This document shows, in pieces, positions 55,234 through 64,000 of a stretch of 64,000 nucleotides of DNA. The notes under the pieces are model-generated. The model worked only from the letters and a program-made list of their open reading frames with translations, ran no database searches and had not been told where the DNA came from. Numbering within the stretch: position 1 is the first letter of the stretch; every line of letters starts with the position of its first letter. Where the stretch lies: positions 124,001 to 188,000 of the forward strand of contig CAMRHE010000134.1 of the NCBI GenBank assembly GCA_947044405.1, in the 5' to 3' direction. The stretch is from Leptodactylus fallax (lineage: Eukaryota > Chordata > Amphibia > Anura > Leptodactylidae). Made by a program: the position numbers and the translations under genes.

Positions 55234-55389
55234 CGTTCACACGGTGGAAAATGAAGAGGAGTTTGAGATGGTCATCTGCCTCAGATTCCTCTTCATTTTC
55301 CATACCCCCACCCCCATACAATGGGAGGAAGAATCAGGGTAGAAGCCACCTGAAAAATCAACAGCAGATTCCACCGTGTGAACACACCC
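55234..55389. repeat. Short MITE (GTTCACACGGTGGAA ends)
   Basis: GTTCACACGGTGGAAAATGA pairs with ATTCCACCGTGTGAAC. An inner hairpin is GAAAATGAAGAGGA...TCCTCTTCATTTTC. It ends CACACCC and its right TAA (55390-55392) is also the left flank of the next MITE. Confidence 0.65.
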
Positions 55390-55392
55390 TAA

Positions 55393-55590
55393 GGCCAAGG
55401 CCCCACGCTGCCGAAACACAGTGTTTTTTGTAGCAGATTTTGCTCCACTTTTATGAGCCAAAGTCAGGAGTGCATTTAACAGAAGGAAAATGTCTTACTT
55501 TATATTTTCCATTCCTTTTCAAGGCTTAAAAAAACCACTGCAAAATCTACAACAAAAAACGCGGTGTTTCCACAACGTGGGGACTTAGCC
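55393..55590. repeat. Harbinger-like MITE M1 copy
   Basis: GGCCAAGGCCCCACGCTGCCG left and CAACGTGGGGACTTAGCC right, flanks TAA and TAT. The core is diverged but recognisable (GAGCCAAAGTCAGGAGTGC). Confidence 0.72.
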
Positions 55591-55683
55591 TATAACTGGG
55601 TTCAGGCTATGAAATATGGTCAATATATGGACCAAGTTTTCCAGACTGTACTTCATGTTGTCCCTGGTTAGGTACATTACTTA

Positions 55684-55935
55684 CGCTAGATTCACACCTG
55701 CGTTGGGGTTTCTGTTCAGGAAGTCCGCTTGGGGGCCCCCCCGAATGGAAACCTAATCAGCTTAAAAAAAGTGGTTACCTGCGGACCCCACTGACTTTAA
55801 TGGGGTCAGCCGAAAAAGGGCAGAAAAATGTGGAGAAGAAAGCGCTGCTTGCAGGACTTTTCTCTCCACATTTTTAAAGCGGAACGGGGGAACGGAATCC
55901 CCCAGCAGAGACCCAGCACAGGTGTGAACCTAGTC
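55684..55935. repeat. MITE M2 copy
   Basis: CGCTAGATTCACACCTGCGTT pairs with CACAGGTGTGAACCTAG. TTA flanks both sides (55681-55683 and 55936-55938). GCAGGACTTTTCTCTCCACA is the family core. Confidence 0.75.
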
Positions 55936-56501
55936 TTAGCCTGTGACAAAGCTGTCAGGCTGGACAAACATAATACACCGGGCACAGGTAACACTCTGCT
56001 AGAGAAAGGTTAACTAGTGAGAGTATAATCGTAGGCAGCCATTTGATGAAAATCAATGTAAATGGACAACTACTTCTGATGTGTCCTATAAGAGAATATG
56101 GGTGAGTGATACATAGACTTGCACTGACTAGCACCAGGACTACCCCGACACTTTCCTCCGCCATCTCTCTATAGGGTGTATCTATATGCTCCCCATAGAG
56201 GCACATTACAGACACATTACATAATACATGCCAATATGCAGCCAGACAAGACATTTACTATACAACTCTACTGCTCAGATCCAAACAGAAGCATCTAAAC
56301 GAAGGAGCATCCCTATACCCTCCCAAAGTTGGACTACACAGCAAGATGAACCTCAGCTTGGTGTGCAAAACACCTACCGGCCTGTATGTTGTTTCTTGCT
56401 TGCACTGCCTCAGCCCCCTCCTCACAGGAAAGACATAAGCGGCTCTGACCTTCCGAGCACATGCACAGTTAACCCATTACGCCCTGGACCCACTCACTTA
56501 C

Positions 56502-56760
56502 CGCCCTGAGGTAGGATGCTGTAGTTTAAGGTGGCACACACATTATGCTCCTCAGGATCATCATATCACACACCCGAGATGCTAAAGACAAGTGTAGCCT
56601 AAGGGAGCGTCTACAAGTCATGTAACTCCTACACCAGGAGTAGCTGCTATATCAGGAACGTGAGGACTGCAGGGGTTAATGTGTCAGGCGAAGTCGAAGG
56701 AGGAGTATCAGCTGCCAAGTATAGCGATATACTGGTGACTGCTACTGCTTATAGCAACAT
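56502..56760 (-). promoter_or_regulatory. Possible non-coding first exon and promoter region for the DUF829 gene
   Basis: On the minus strand CTCAGGGCG/GTAAGTGAG at 56502/56501 is a near-perfect splice donor. It is followed downstream by no exon before the DUF829 coding exon with its acceptor at 49025 or 49000. The upstream flank is moderately GC-rich and free of recognised repeats. Pure inference: no transcript evidence is available. Confidence 0.25.
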
Positions 56761-57129
56761 TCCTCCACTGGGGACCCAATGTCAATTCCTGTTCACGGCT
56801 GCACTGTACTTACAACAGCTATTCTATGGAGATTTATTACAATGCAGGAGAGATTGGTCTGTCAGCTGCTGTACCCATGCAAATGCGAGATGTGCCTTTA
56901 TAATAGTAATGGTCACAGTGCATCATTGGGACCGACACTAATATTGGTAGACGCTCCCTTGTTTGGCTGTGAGGCCAGAGGCGGGTATGCTGTAAGTTAT
57001 GGGGACTTTGACCCTTGATGTGCCGTGTCCCTGCTCCAGGGACAATGGTAAAAGGAGTGACAGCGCCATATAGAAGAAATAACAGATAAAAACTGAAAGT
57101 CTCTAGCAGATGATATTTTTTAACCCCTT

Positions 57130-57369
57130 ACAGAGGTTGTCTAGGATAATTTTTATAAAATTATTTTAGGCCACGGAAAGTGAAAAAAAAAACAAAACAT
57201 ACCTTTCCTTGGTGCTCCGGTGTCTCCCAGCGCGGTTTGGCAGCTCCCATTTTCTTCTGGCAGGACACCGGAGCATCAGGGACAGGTGGGTATGTTTTTG
57301 GGGTTTTTTTTGTTTTATTTTTTCCCGCCTAATATATATATTTTTTTTTATCCTGGACAACCTCTTTAA
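57130..57369. repeat. AGGGGTTGTCC-family MITE
   Basis: CAGAGGTTGTCTAGGATAAT at left and ATCCTGGACAACCTCTTTAA at right. An inner palindrome is GGTGCTCCGGTGTC...GACACCGGAGCATC. Confidence 0.7.
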
Positions 57370-57392
57370 AGACACAGCCAAAAATTGCCTCA

Positions 57393-57582
57393 TGCTAGGT
57401 TTACATCTGCGCTGTGGTTTCCGTGCTTCAGGTTCGCTTGGGGCCCCAAAAAACAGAAACCCAATCCGCTTAAAAAGTGGTTACCCGCAGACCCCATAGA
57501 CTATAATGGGGTGCGCCGGGTTTCTGCAGGACTTTTCTCTCAGCATTTTTCAAGCAGAATGGGGGACGGAATCCCTGAATGG
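57393..57582. repeat. MITE M2 copy, right end lost
   Basis: TGCTAGGTTTACATCTGCGC start, CCCCATAGACTATAATGGGG hairpin, CAGGACTTTTCTCTC. It breaks off at GGAATCCCTGAA. Confidence 0.65.
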
Positions 57583-58735
57583 TGATTTATCAAAACTGAG
57601 GTGTCAATTTATATGGCAATAACTTTCAGACTCTATAACTTACACAAGTGATTTTGAGACAGCTTTTTTCGTGACACATACTTCTTCATTGATCAATATT
57701 TTTTGCATTTATTTATTAAAAAAATAGGAATTTTGATGGAAATTTGGAAAAATTCGCAATTTTCAAAATGTGAAATGCTCTGCTTTTCAGACAGTCATAC
57801 CACCAAAATACATTAATAAATATTATCTACCATATCTCTGCTTTATATTGGCATCATCATTTAATCGTCCTTTAATGTATTTTGGACTTTATAAGGCTTA
57901 CAACTCTAACAGCAATTTTCCAGGTTTACAAAAAAATTTCCCAAACTCATTTTCTAGGGACCACTTTAGTTCTGAAGGGGATTTTTAAAGCCTATATATT
58001 AGAAATCCCCCATAAATCCCCCCATTTTCAAAACTACACCCCTTACTAATTCAAAACAGCATTTGGGAAGTTTGTTAACCCTTTAAGCATTTCACAAGAA
58101 TTTAAACAATATGGAGGTGAAATTTAGACATTTCATTTTTTTCTTTCAATAATACATTGATTTTGCCCTAAAATGTATACATTCACAAGGGGTTAAACGA
58201 AAAAATGCATCTCACAGTTTTTTATGCAATTTCTTCCGAGCTCGGAAATACCTGACATGTGGATGTAAACTGATGTTGGGGAAGGAAGGAGCGCCACTGG
58301 GCGTTTGAAAAGCAGATTTTGCTGGAATAGTTTTTGGTTGCCATGTCTCATTTGCTTCAGGAATTTATCAAGGGGTTAAATGAGGAAAGGCACCCCACAA
58401 TACCCATATGAAGGCATAATCTGCTGTATGGGTACATGTAGGGGCTTGGAATGAAAAGAACACTAGTTGGTTTATGAAGAGCAGAATAGTTGGAATAGTT
58501 TGGTGCCAAGTCATGTTTACAGAGCCCCTAAAGTACCAGTACAATGGAAATCCCCAAAAAATGAACCCATTTTGGAAACTACAACTCTCAAAGAATTTAT
58601 CAAGGCGTATAGTGAGCATTTTGACGCTACAGCTGTTTCACAGATTTCATTAACATTGGGATGTGAAAATAAAAAATAACTTTCTCCTATAAACCGTCAA
58701 TTTATCCCTAAATTTTTAATTTTCACAAGGCGTAA

Positions 58736-58951
58736 GGCTGAGGCCCCACATTGTGGAAATACAGCTTTTTTGTTGCAGATTTTGCTGCGGTTCTTTGAGC
58801 CAAAGTCAAGAATGGCTGCAGAAGGAATGGGAAATATATAGGAAGATCTTATACTTCTACCATCTGCTCAATCCACTCCAGACTTTGGCTCAAAAAACTG
58901 CAGCAAAATCGGCAACAAAAAGCTGCATTTCCACAATGTGGAGCTTTAGCC
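58736..58951. repeat. Harbinger-like MITE M1 copy, perfect TAA TSD
   Basis: GGCTGAGGCCCCACATTGTG and CACAATGTGGAGCTTTAGCC, flanked by TAA at 58733-58735 and 58952-58954. Core palindrome as in the other copies. Confidence 0.82.
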
Positions 58952-59274
58952 TAAAGAACACTGCACACTGCAGTTCGTTACACAATTTTTGAAAACGGCA
59001 ATACCCCATATGTGGTCATAATCTGCTGTATTGGTACATGGCGGGGATAAAAATGGAAAGAGCACTATTTGGCTTTTGGAGATCAGATTTTGCTGGAATA
59101 GTTTTTTGGGTGCCATGTCACATTTGCAGAGTCCCTAAAATACGAGTACATTGAAAGCCCCCCCCCCCCAAAAAAAATGACCCCATTTTGGAAGCTACAC
59201 CCCTCACAGAATTTATCAAGGGGTACAATGAGCATTTTGACCAAAGAGATGTTTTTTAAAAAGAAATGTGCAGT

Positions 59275-60060
59275 GTATAATGCTAAATGAAAATTGAAAT
59301 GTTCCAAGATATATATTATTTCATTGCCCATATCATATGTGGGTATACACTGCTGTTTGGGCACAGAAGGAAGGAGCGCATTTTGGTTTTTCAAGCATAG
59401 TTTGGTTTTTAGATGTCATACCATGTTTTCAGAGCCCCTGAGTTGCCTGTAAAATGGAATCCGCAGAAACGTGACCCCATTTTGGAAATTACACCCCTCA
59501 AGAGATTTATCAAGCGGTGTAGCAAGAATTTTTAACCCTTGAGTGTTGCATTCATTTATTTTCCAGAAATAAATGTACGGTGAAAACGGAAAATTGCAAT
59601 TTTTCCAGATACACCATTTCAGTGCTCGATATGTTGCGCCCAGACAACACTCTAAAAACTGTTAAGCAGATATCCGGGGCACAACAACTTTTGGAGATTC
59701 GTCTCTTACAAAAGCTGAGCACAACATATTGTGCACTGAAATGATGTCATAATGCCATTTTCATTTTTCACTATCAGCTCCGCATTTAATTCTGGGAAAT
59801 AAATGCAACACTCGGGGATTAAAAATGTTCACTGTACCCCTAGATAAATTCCTTAGAGGGTGTAGTTTCCAAAAGGTGGTCACATGTCAGGGGTTTCCAC
59901 TTTACTGGCATTTCAGTGGCTCTGCAAAAGTGGCATGGCGTCGAAAAACCAAACAGTGTAAATTTGTGCTCCAAAAACCAAATGGCACTCCTACCCTTCT
60001 GTGCTGAGCTTTGTTGGTAACAGCAGTTTATACCCACATATGACATTCAGTGCATTATCC
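59275..60060. repeat. About 785-bp foldback (two inverted R-family arms)
   Basis: Left arm CATATGTGGGTATACACTGC, TGGTTTTT, AGAGCCCCTGAGTTGCC, AAATTACACCCCTCA and TTGCATTCATTTATTTTCCA are each met in reverse complement on the right (ACCCACATATGACATTCAGT, GGCATTTCAGTGGCTCTGC, GGTGTAGTTTCCAAAAGG, GGGAAATAAATGCAACACTC). The axis is near 59665. Confidence 0.7.
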
Positions 60061-60253
60061 TAGGTACAACAGTGTCATACATGTAGGAATAAACTGCAGT
60101 TTGGGTGCACAGCAAGGCACAAATGTGTAGGAGCACTATGTGGCTTTTTGAATGCAGATTTATGCTAGGTTCACACCGCATGGAGACCCAAAAGATGGAG
60201 ACCCTGTCCACTTAAAAAGTGGTAACTTGTGGATACCCATGGTCCCCATAGAC

Positions 60254-61042
60254 CCGTGTTGGCGAACCTCTGCCCTGACACAGGAGGAATGACGTTAGTC
60301 ATCAACGCCTGTGATCAGAATAAGAAGGAGGACGCTCTTCACGGGACTGCATACTGGGTAAGTAGCATATACTACTGTGTGGGGGCCCACAGTGGAGCAT
60401 ATAATACTGTGTTGGGGCCCACTGTGGAGCATATGCTACTGTGTGGGGGCCCAAAGTGGAGCATATAATACTGTGTGGGTGCCCACTGTGGAGCATATTA
60501 TAATGCGTGATGGCCACTGTGGAGCATATTATACTTCGTGGGGGCCACTGTGGAGCATAACTTATTGTTTGGCGGCCACTGTGGAGCATATGGTACTATG
60601 TGGGTCCATTGTGGAGCACATTGTACTGTCTCGAGGCCACTGTGAAGCACATTGTACCATCTGGGGGCCACTGTGGAGCACATTGTACCGTCTGGGGGCC
60701 CTTCACTATTTATGTTACACTTTTATATCTTTTATAGAATACATGGGATATGTTTACAAGCCGTAATAACATTGCATGGTCACTATAAAACAGATCCTGT
60801 GAGATGTAAATAGTGAACATTAATTGTTCAAAAGTACCAAATACAGTACAAAGTTGTTTTGTATTATTGAAAGCTCTGTAAAACCCCATTCACCCGACCG
60901 TATTTTGTGGGTCCGTAACTGTCCGCAATTGTGGATCCACACAGTATTAAGGTTAAATTGCTGTGTTGGTACTCTGCGATAAATTAGTGGGTTTTGGGTT
61001 TGCAGTTTGGGTACTCGGTCTCTTAAAGGTTCGCCATCACTG
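60254..61042. mobile_element. hAT non-autonomous element, 789 bp, perfect 8-bp TSD
   Basis: CCGTGTTGGCGAACCT at the left and (complement) CAGTGATGGCGAACCT at the right. TSD CCATAGAC at 60246-60253 and 61043-61050 is exact. Removing it restores the M2 MITE, which has CCATAGACTATAATGGGG here. No transposase. Confidence 0.9.
60367..60705. repeat. About 32-bp minisatellite inside the hAT, roughly 10 units
   Basis: Units of TGTGGGGGCCCACTGTGGAG followed by CATATTATAC with variations. The core GGCCACTGTGGAGCATA is the complement of the 32370 minisatellite. Confidence 0.88.
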
Positions 61043-61356
61043 CCATAGACTATAATGGGGTCAGCCCAGTTTCCCGCGATTTTATACTGAAACCGGTGAG
61101 ACAAAAGTCATCCTTGCAGGACCTTTCTCTTTGCTGATTTTAAGCGGATTCTGCAGCGGAGTCAAGTGTGAATGCAGCCTTAGATGTTGGTATTTGGACG
61201 CCATGTCACATTTGCAGAACCCCTGAGGTGCCAATAAAATGGAATCCCCTAAGGAGTGAACCTTTTTGAAAATTGCACCCCTGAAAGAATTTTCAAGGGA
61301 AGAAGTGAGCATTAGTTTCCCAGATGTGCATGCGGATGGTGAAAAGTGAATATGTG

Positions 61357-61550
61357 AGGCTGGATTCACACTAGCGTTGGAGTCTCCAATGGAGACTCGG
61401 CCGCTGAATCTGCCTAAAATCGGCAGAGAGAAACCTGGCGGACTCCACTATAGTCTATGTAACCGGTTTTTAAGCGGACAAGGTTTCCGTCTTTTGGGTC
61501 CCCATGCAGACCCGAAGGAAGGAAACCTATACGCTAGTGTGAACCTAGCA
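61357..61550. repeat. MITE M2 copy
   Basis: GCTGGATTCACACTAGCGTT pairs with ACGCTAGTGTGAACCTAGCA, TAA on the right (61551-61553). Confidence 0.75.
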
Positions 61551-61694
61551 TAAGTTGTGCGGAGTACATTGGGTTCACCAAATTTCCAATAGCTACGATG
61601 ATTGGGGGATCACTATAGGGGTCACTTCTGGTGTCTTTTCCCTCGTAAACTCTAAATTTGGGGTGTACCTGGATATACGCTTGCACAGCTTATA

Positions 61695-63353
61695 CAGTCA
61701 TATGAGAAAGTTTGGGCACCCCTATTAATCTTAATCATTTTTAGTTCTAAATATTTGGGTGTTTGCAACAGCCATTTCAATTTGATATATCTAATAACTG
61801 ATGGACACAGTAATATTTCAGGATTGAAATGAGGTTTATTGTACTGACAGAAAATGTGCAATATGCATTAAACCAAAATTTGACCGGTGCAAAAATTTGG
61901 GTACCCTTATCATTTTATTGATTTGAATACTCCTAACTACTTTTTACTTACTTTACTTTACTTACTGAAGCACAAAATTGGTTTTGTAACCTCACTGAGC
62001 TATGAACTTCATAGCCAGGTGTATCCAATCATGAGAAAAGGTATTTAAGGTGGCCAATTGCAAGTTGTTTTCCTATTTGAATCTCCTCTGAAGAGTGGCA
62101 TCATGGGCTCCTCAAAACAACTCTCAAATGATCTGAAAACAAAGATTGTTCAACATAGTTGTTCAGGGGAAGGATACAAAAAGTTGTCTCAGAGATTTAA
62201 CCTGTCAGTTTCCACTGTGAGGAACATAGTAAGGAAATGGAAGACCACAGGGACAGTTCTTGTTAAGCCCAGAAGTGGCAGGCCAAGAAAAATATCAGAA
62301 AGGCAGAGAAGAAGAATGGTGAGAACAGTCAAGGACAATCCACAGACCACCTCCAAAGAGCTGCAGCATCATCTTGCTGTAGATGGTGTCACTGTGCATC
62401 GGTCAACAATACAGCACACTTTGCACAAGGAGAAGCTGTATGGGAGAGTGATGCGAAAGAAGCCGTTTCTGAAAGCACGCCACAAACAGAGTCGCCTGAG
62501 GTATGCAAAAGCACATTTGGACAAGCCAGCTTCATTTTGGAAGAAGGTCCTGTGGACTGATGAAACAAAGATTGAGTTGTTTGGTCATACAAAAAGGCGT
62601 TATGCATGGCGTCAAAAAAACACAGCATTCCAAGAAAAACACTTGCTACCCACTGTAAAATTTGGTGGAGGTTCCATCATGCTTTGGGGCTGTTTGGCCA
62701 ATGCCGGCAACGGGAATCTTGTTAAAGTTGAGGGTCGCATGGCTTCAACTCAGTATCAGCAGATTCTTGAGAATAATGTACAAGAATCAGTGACGAATTT
62801 GAAGTTACGCCGGGGATGGATATTTCAGCAAGACAATGATCCAAAACACAGCTCCAAATCTACTCAGGCATTCATGCAGAGGAACAATTACAATGTTCTG
62901 GAATGGCCATCCCATTCCCCAGACCTGAATATCATTGAACATCTGTGGGATAATTTGAAGCGGGCTGTCCATGCTCGGCGACCATCAAACTTAACTGAAC
63001 TGGAATTGTTTTGTAAAGAGGAATGGTCAAAAATACCTTCATCCAGGATCCAGGAACTGATTAAAAGCTACAGGAAGCGACTAGAGGCTGTTATTTTTGC
63101 AAAAGGAGGATCTACTAAATATTAATGTCACTTTTCTGTTGAGGTGCCCATACTTTTGCACCGGTCAAATTTTGGTTTAATGCATATTGCACATTTTCTG
63201 TTAGTACAATAAACCTCATTTCAATCCTGAAATATTACTGTGTCCATCAGTTATTAGATATATCAAATTGAAATGGCTGTTGCAAACACCCAAATATTTA
63301 GAACTAAAAATGATTAAGATTAATAGGGGTGCCCAAACTTTTTCATATGACTG
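61695..63353 (+). mobile_element. Structurally intact Tc1-like transposon (1659 bp)
   Basis: TA lies at both ends (61693-61694 and 63354-63355). Inverted repeats of about 211 bp (61695-61905 and 63143-63353) differ at only about two sites over the outer 190 bp. Each arm carries an outer motif AGTTTGGGCACCCC and an inner relative (ATTTGGGTACCC on the left, GTATGGGCACC on the right), the IR/DR arrangement of Sleeping Beauty-type elements in which transposase binds both. The transposase frame between them is open. Confidence 0.95.
62103..63125 (+). CDS. Tc1-family transposase, complete, 340 residues
   Basis: Cut-and-paste DDE transposase that binds its own terminal repeats and inserts at TA. 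The start MGSSKQLSNDLKTK at 62103 is preferred over an in-frame upstream start, because homology and family length (about 340) begin here. It has an HTH pair at about 5-110, an AT-hook-like GRPR at 59-62, and the catalytic triad Asp153 (WTDETK), Asp244 (QQDNDPKH) and Glu279 (SPDLNIIE) with 34 residues between the last two. The glycine-rich FGGGSIM box is at 187-193. It ends GGSTKY. There is no stop or frameshift. Whether it is expressed or active cannot be told from sequence. Confidence 0.95.
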   Translation: MGSSKQLSNDLKTKIVQHSCSGEGYKKLSQRFNLSVSTVRNIVRKWKTTGTVLVKPRSGRPRKISERQRRRMVRTVKDNPQTTSKELQHHLAVDGVTVHRSTIQHTLHKEKLYGRVMRKKPFLKARHKQSRLRYAKAHLDKPASFWKKVLWTDETKIELFGHTKRRYAWRQKNTAFQEKHLLPTVKFGGGSIMLWGCLANAGNGNLVKVEGRMASTQYQQILENNVQESVTNLKLRRGWIFQQDNDPKHSSKSTQAFMQRNNYNVLEWPSHSPDLNIIEHLWDNLKRAVHARRPSNLTELELFCKEEWSKIPSSRIQELIKSYRKRLEAVIFAKGGSTKY

Positions 63354-63355
63354 TA

Positions 63356-63682
63356 CATTCCTTTCCTGCTGAAGCCAGTTTTGCCCTAAAGATGTGGAGA
63401 TTTTGGGGGTTTTTGTCTTCACATTGTACAAGGTATATTTTTTTATTTTTCTGGTGATGTAGCTAGGACTTTTTTTGCAGGATGAGATGCATTTTGTAAT
63501 GACACCATTCTGGGGTGCCTATAACTTATTGACTACATTTTATTACCTCTTTCTTGGTAGATTAAAAAAAAATTAATTTTTGCATTGCTTTTTACCTTTT
63601 ACATTTTTTGACGCTTGCACTACAGCATAAGTAACATGTTACCTTTATTCTATGGGTTAGTACGATTACCGCAATATCTAAT
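63356..63682. repeat. K-family related sequence
   Basis: TAACATGTTACCTTTATTCT, ATGGGTTAGTACGATTACCG are shared in spirit with 35270-35330 and 47815-47850. It was probably one repeat with sequence left of the Tc1. Confidence 0.45.
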
Positions 63683-63685
63683 TTA

Positions 63686-63904
63686 GGCTGAGGCCCCACA
63701 TTTCAGAAAGGCAGCTTTTTTTGTTGCAGATTTTGTTACGGTTTTTTGAGCCAAAGCCAGTAGTGGATTGAACAGAAGGGAGAAGTATAAGTACTACCTA
63801 TATATTTTCAATTCCTTTTCCATCCACTCATGGCTTTGGCTCAAAAAACCGCAACAAAATCTGCAACAAAAAAATCTGTGTTTCTGCAGCGTGGGGCCTT
63901 AGCC
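63686..63904. repeat. Harbinger-like MITE M1 copy, perfect TTA TSD
   Basis: GGCTGAGGCCCCACATTTCAG and GTGGGGCCTTAGCC between TTA (63683-63685) and TTA (63905-63907). The GAGCCAAAGCCAGTAGTGGA core and its complement are well kept. Confidence 0.82.
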
Positions 63905-64000
63905 TTACATTGTTTTTTTGCGCATCAATAATTTGGCAAAACAAAAACCCATTTTTGGAAAGAAATTAATTATTTTTGCATAGCCATCTTCTGAGAGGGG

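Larger units (their letters stand above)
60163..61179. repeat. MITE M2 copy split by a hAT element
   Basis: TGCTAGGTTCACACCGCATG start after TTA (60160-60162) and AGTGTGAATGCAGCC end before TTA (61180-61182). The family core (ACTATAATGGGG, CCTTGCAGGACC) continues only after the hAT. Confidence 0.8.
57590..61690 (+). repeat. R-family repeat region with reiterated modules, host of several insertions
   Basis: A module reading CCCATTTTGGAAACTACACC followed by a CAAAGAATTTATCAAG-type block and GAGCATTTTGA recurs near 58020, 58560, 59180, 59475 and, degraded, 61230. An inverted module lies at 59840. The M1 (58736), M2/hAT (60163) and M2 (61357) elements and the intact Tc1 (61695) are inserted in it. 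No long ORF. Superfamily unknown. Confidence 0.55.

Noticed and set aside
60377..60766. 129-codon repetitive ORF
   Set aside because: The repeated EHI/GAY pattern is the minisatellite unit read in one frame.

Overview
The window looks like anuran (frog or toad) nuclear DNA. It holds vertebrate genes split by GT-AG introns, and it is dense with Tc1/mariner, hAT, Harbinger-like and TTAA-type elements and L1, L2, CR1-like and Ty3/gypsy retroelements of the kind that fill amphibian genomes. There are no prokaryotic features. Only two host genes are supported, both on the minus strand. Everything was read by eye, so element boundaries are exact only where a target-site duplication (TSD) is quoted.

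Left part (1-10070): the first eight coding exons of RBM28, a nucleolar protein with RNA-recognition motifs (RRMs). They run from a start codon at 9883 to a donor at 1200, and the gene continues off the left edge. All seven splice junctions keep frame. A TATA-less promoter-like region with ETS and YY1-type motifs lies upstream. The introns carry MITEs (small non-autonomous transposons).

Middle (10100-41950): repeat-on-repeat DNA. Landmarks are a 1.1-kb solo LTR inside a MITE; a Ty3/gypsy chromovirus with both LTRs and a 5-bp TSD, into whose integrase a Tc1 element has jumped; a second, inverted copy of that Tc1 just outside; an L2 LINE apparently inside an L1; a 621-bp GC-rich palindrome inside a MITE; and a CR1-like LINE cut into four pieces by three different insertions, one of them an 898-bp hAT with a perfect 8-bp TSD.

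Right part (42000-64000): a two-coding-exon gene for a DUF829/TMEM53-like alpha/beta-hydrolase-fold protein (stop at 42460, start at 49020). Its intron has been filled with an L1 remnant, a Tc1 5-prime end and other repeats. After it come more MITEs, a Frog Prince-like Tc1 fragment, a large foldback repeat with a hAT nested in a MITE, and a structurally complete Tc1 transposon with an uninterrupted 340-codon transposase and near-identical terminal repeats (61695-63353).

The two genes do not form a visible functional unit. The main story is transposon layering: recurrent Harbinger-like MITEs with TWA target sites that abut and share targets, several Tc1 lineages at different stages of decay, and one that may still be mobile. 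I found no convincing new biological system. The strongest leads are the intact Tc1, the shared 31-32-bp minisatellite in two unrelated hAT elements, and the large palindromes.
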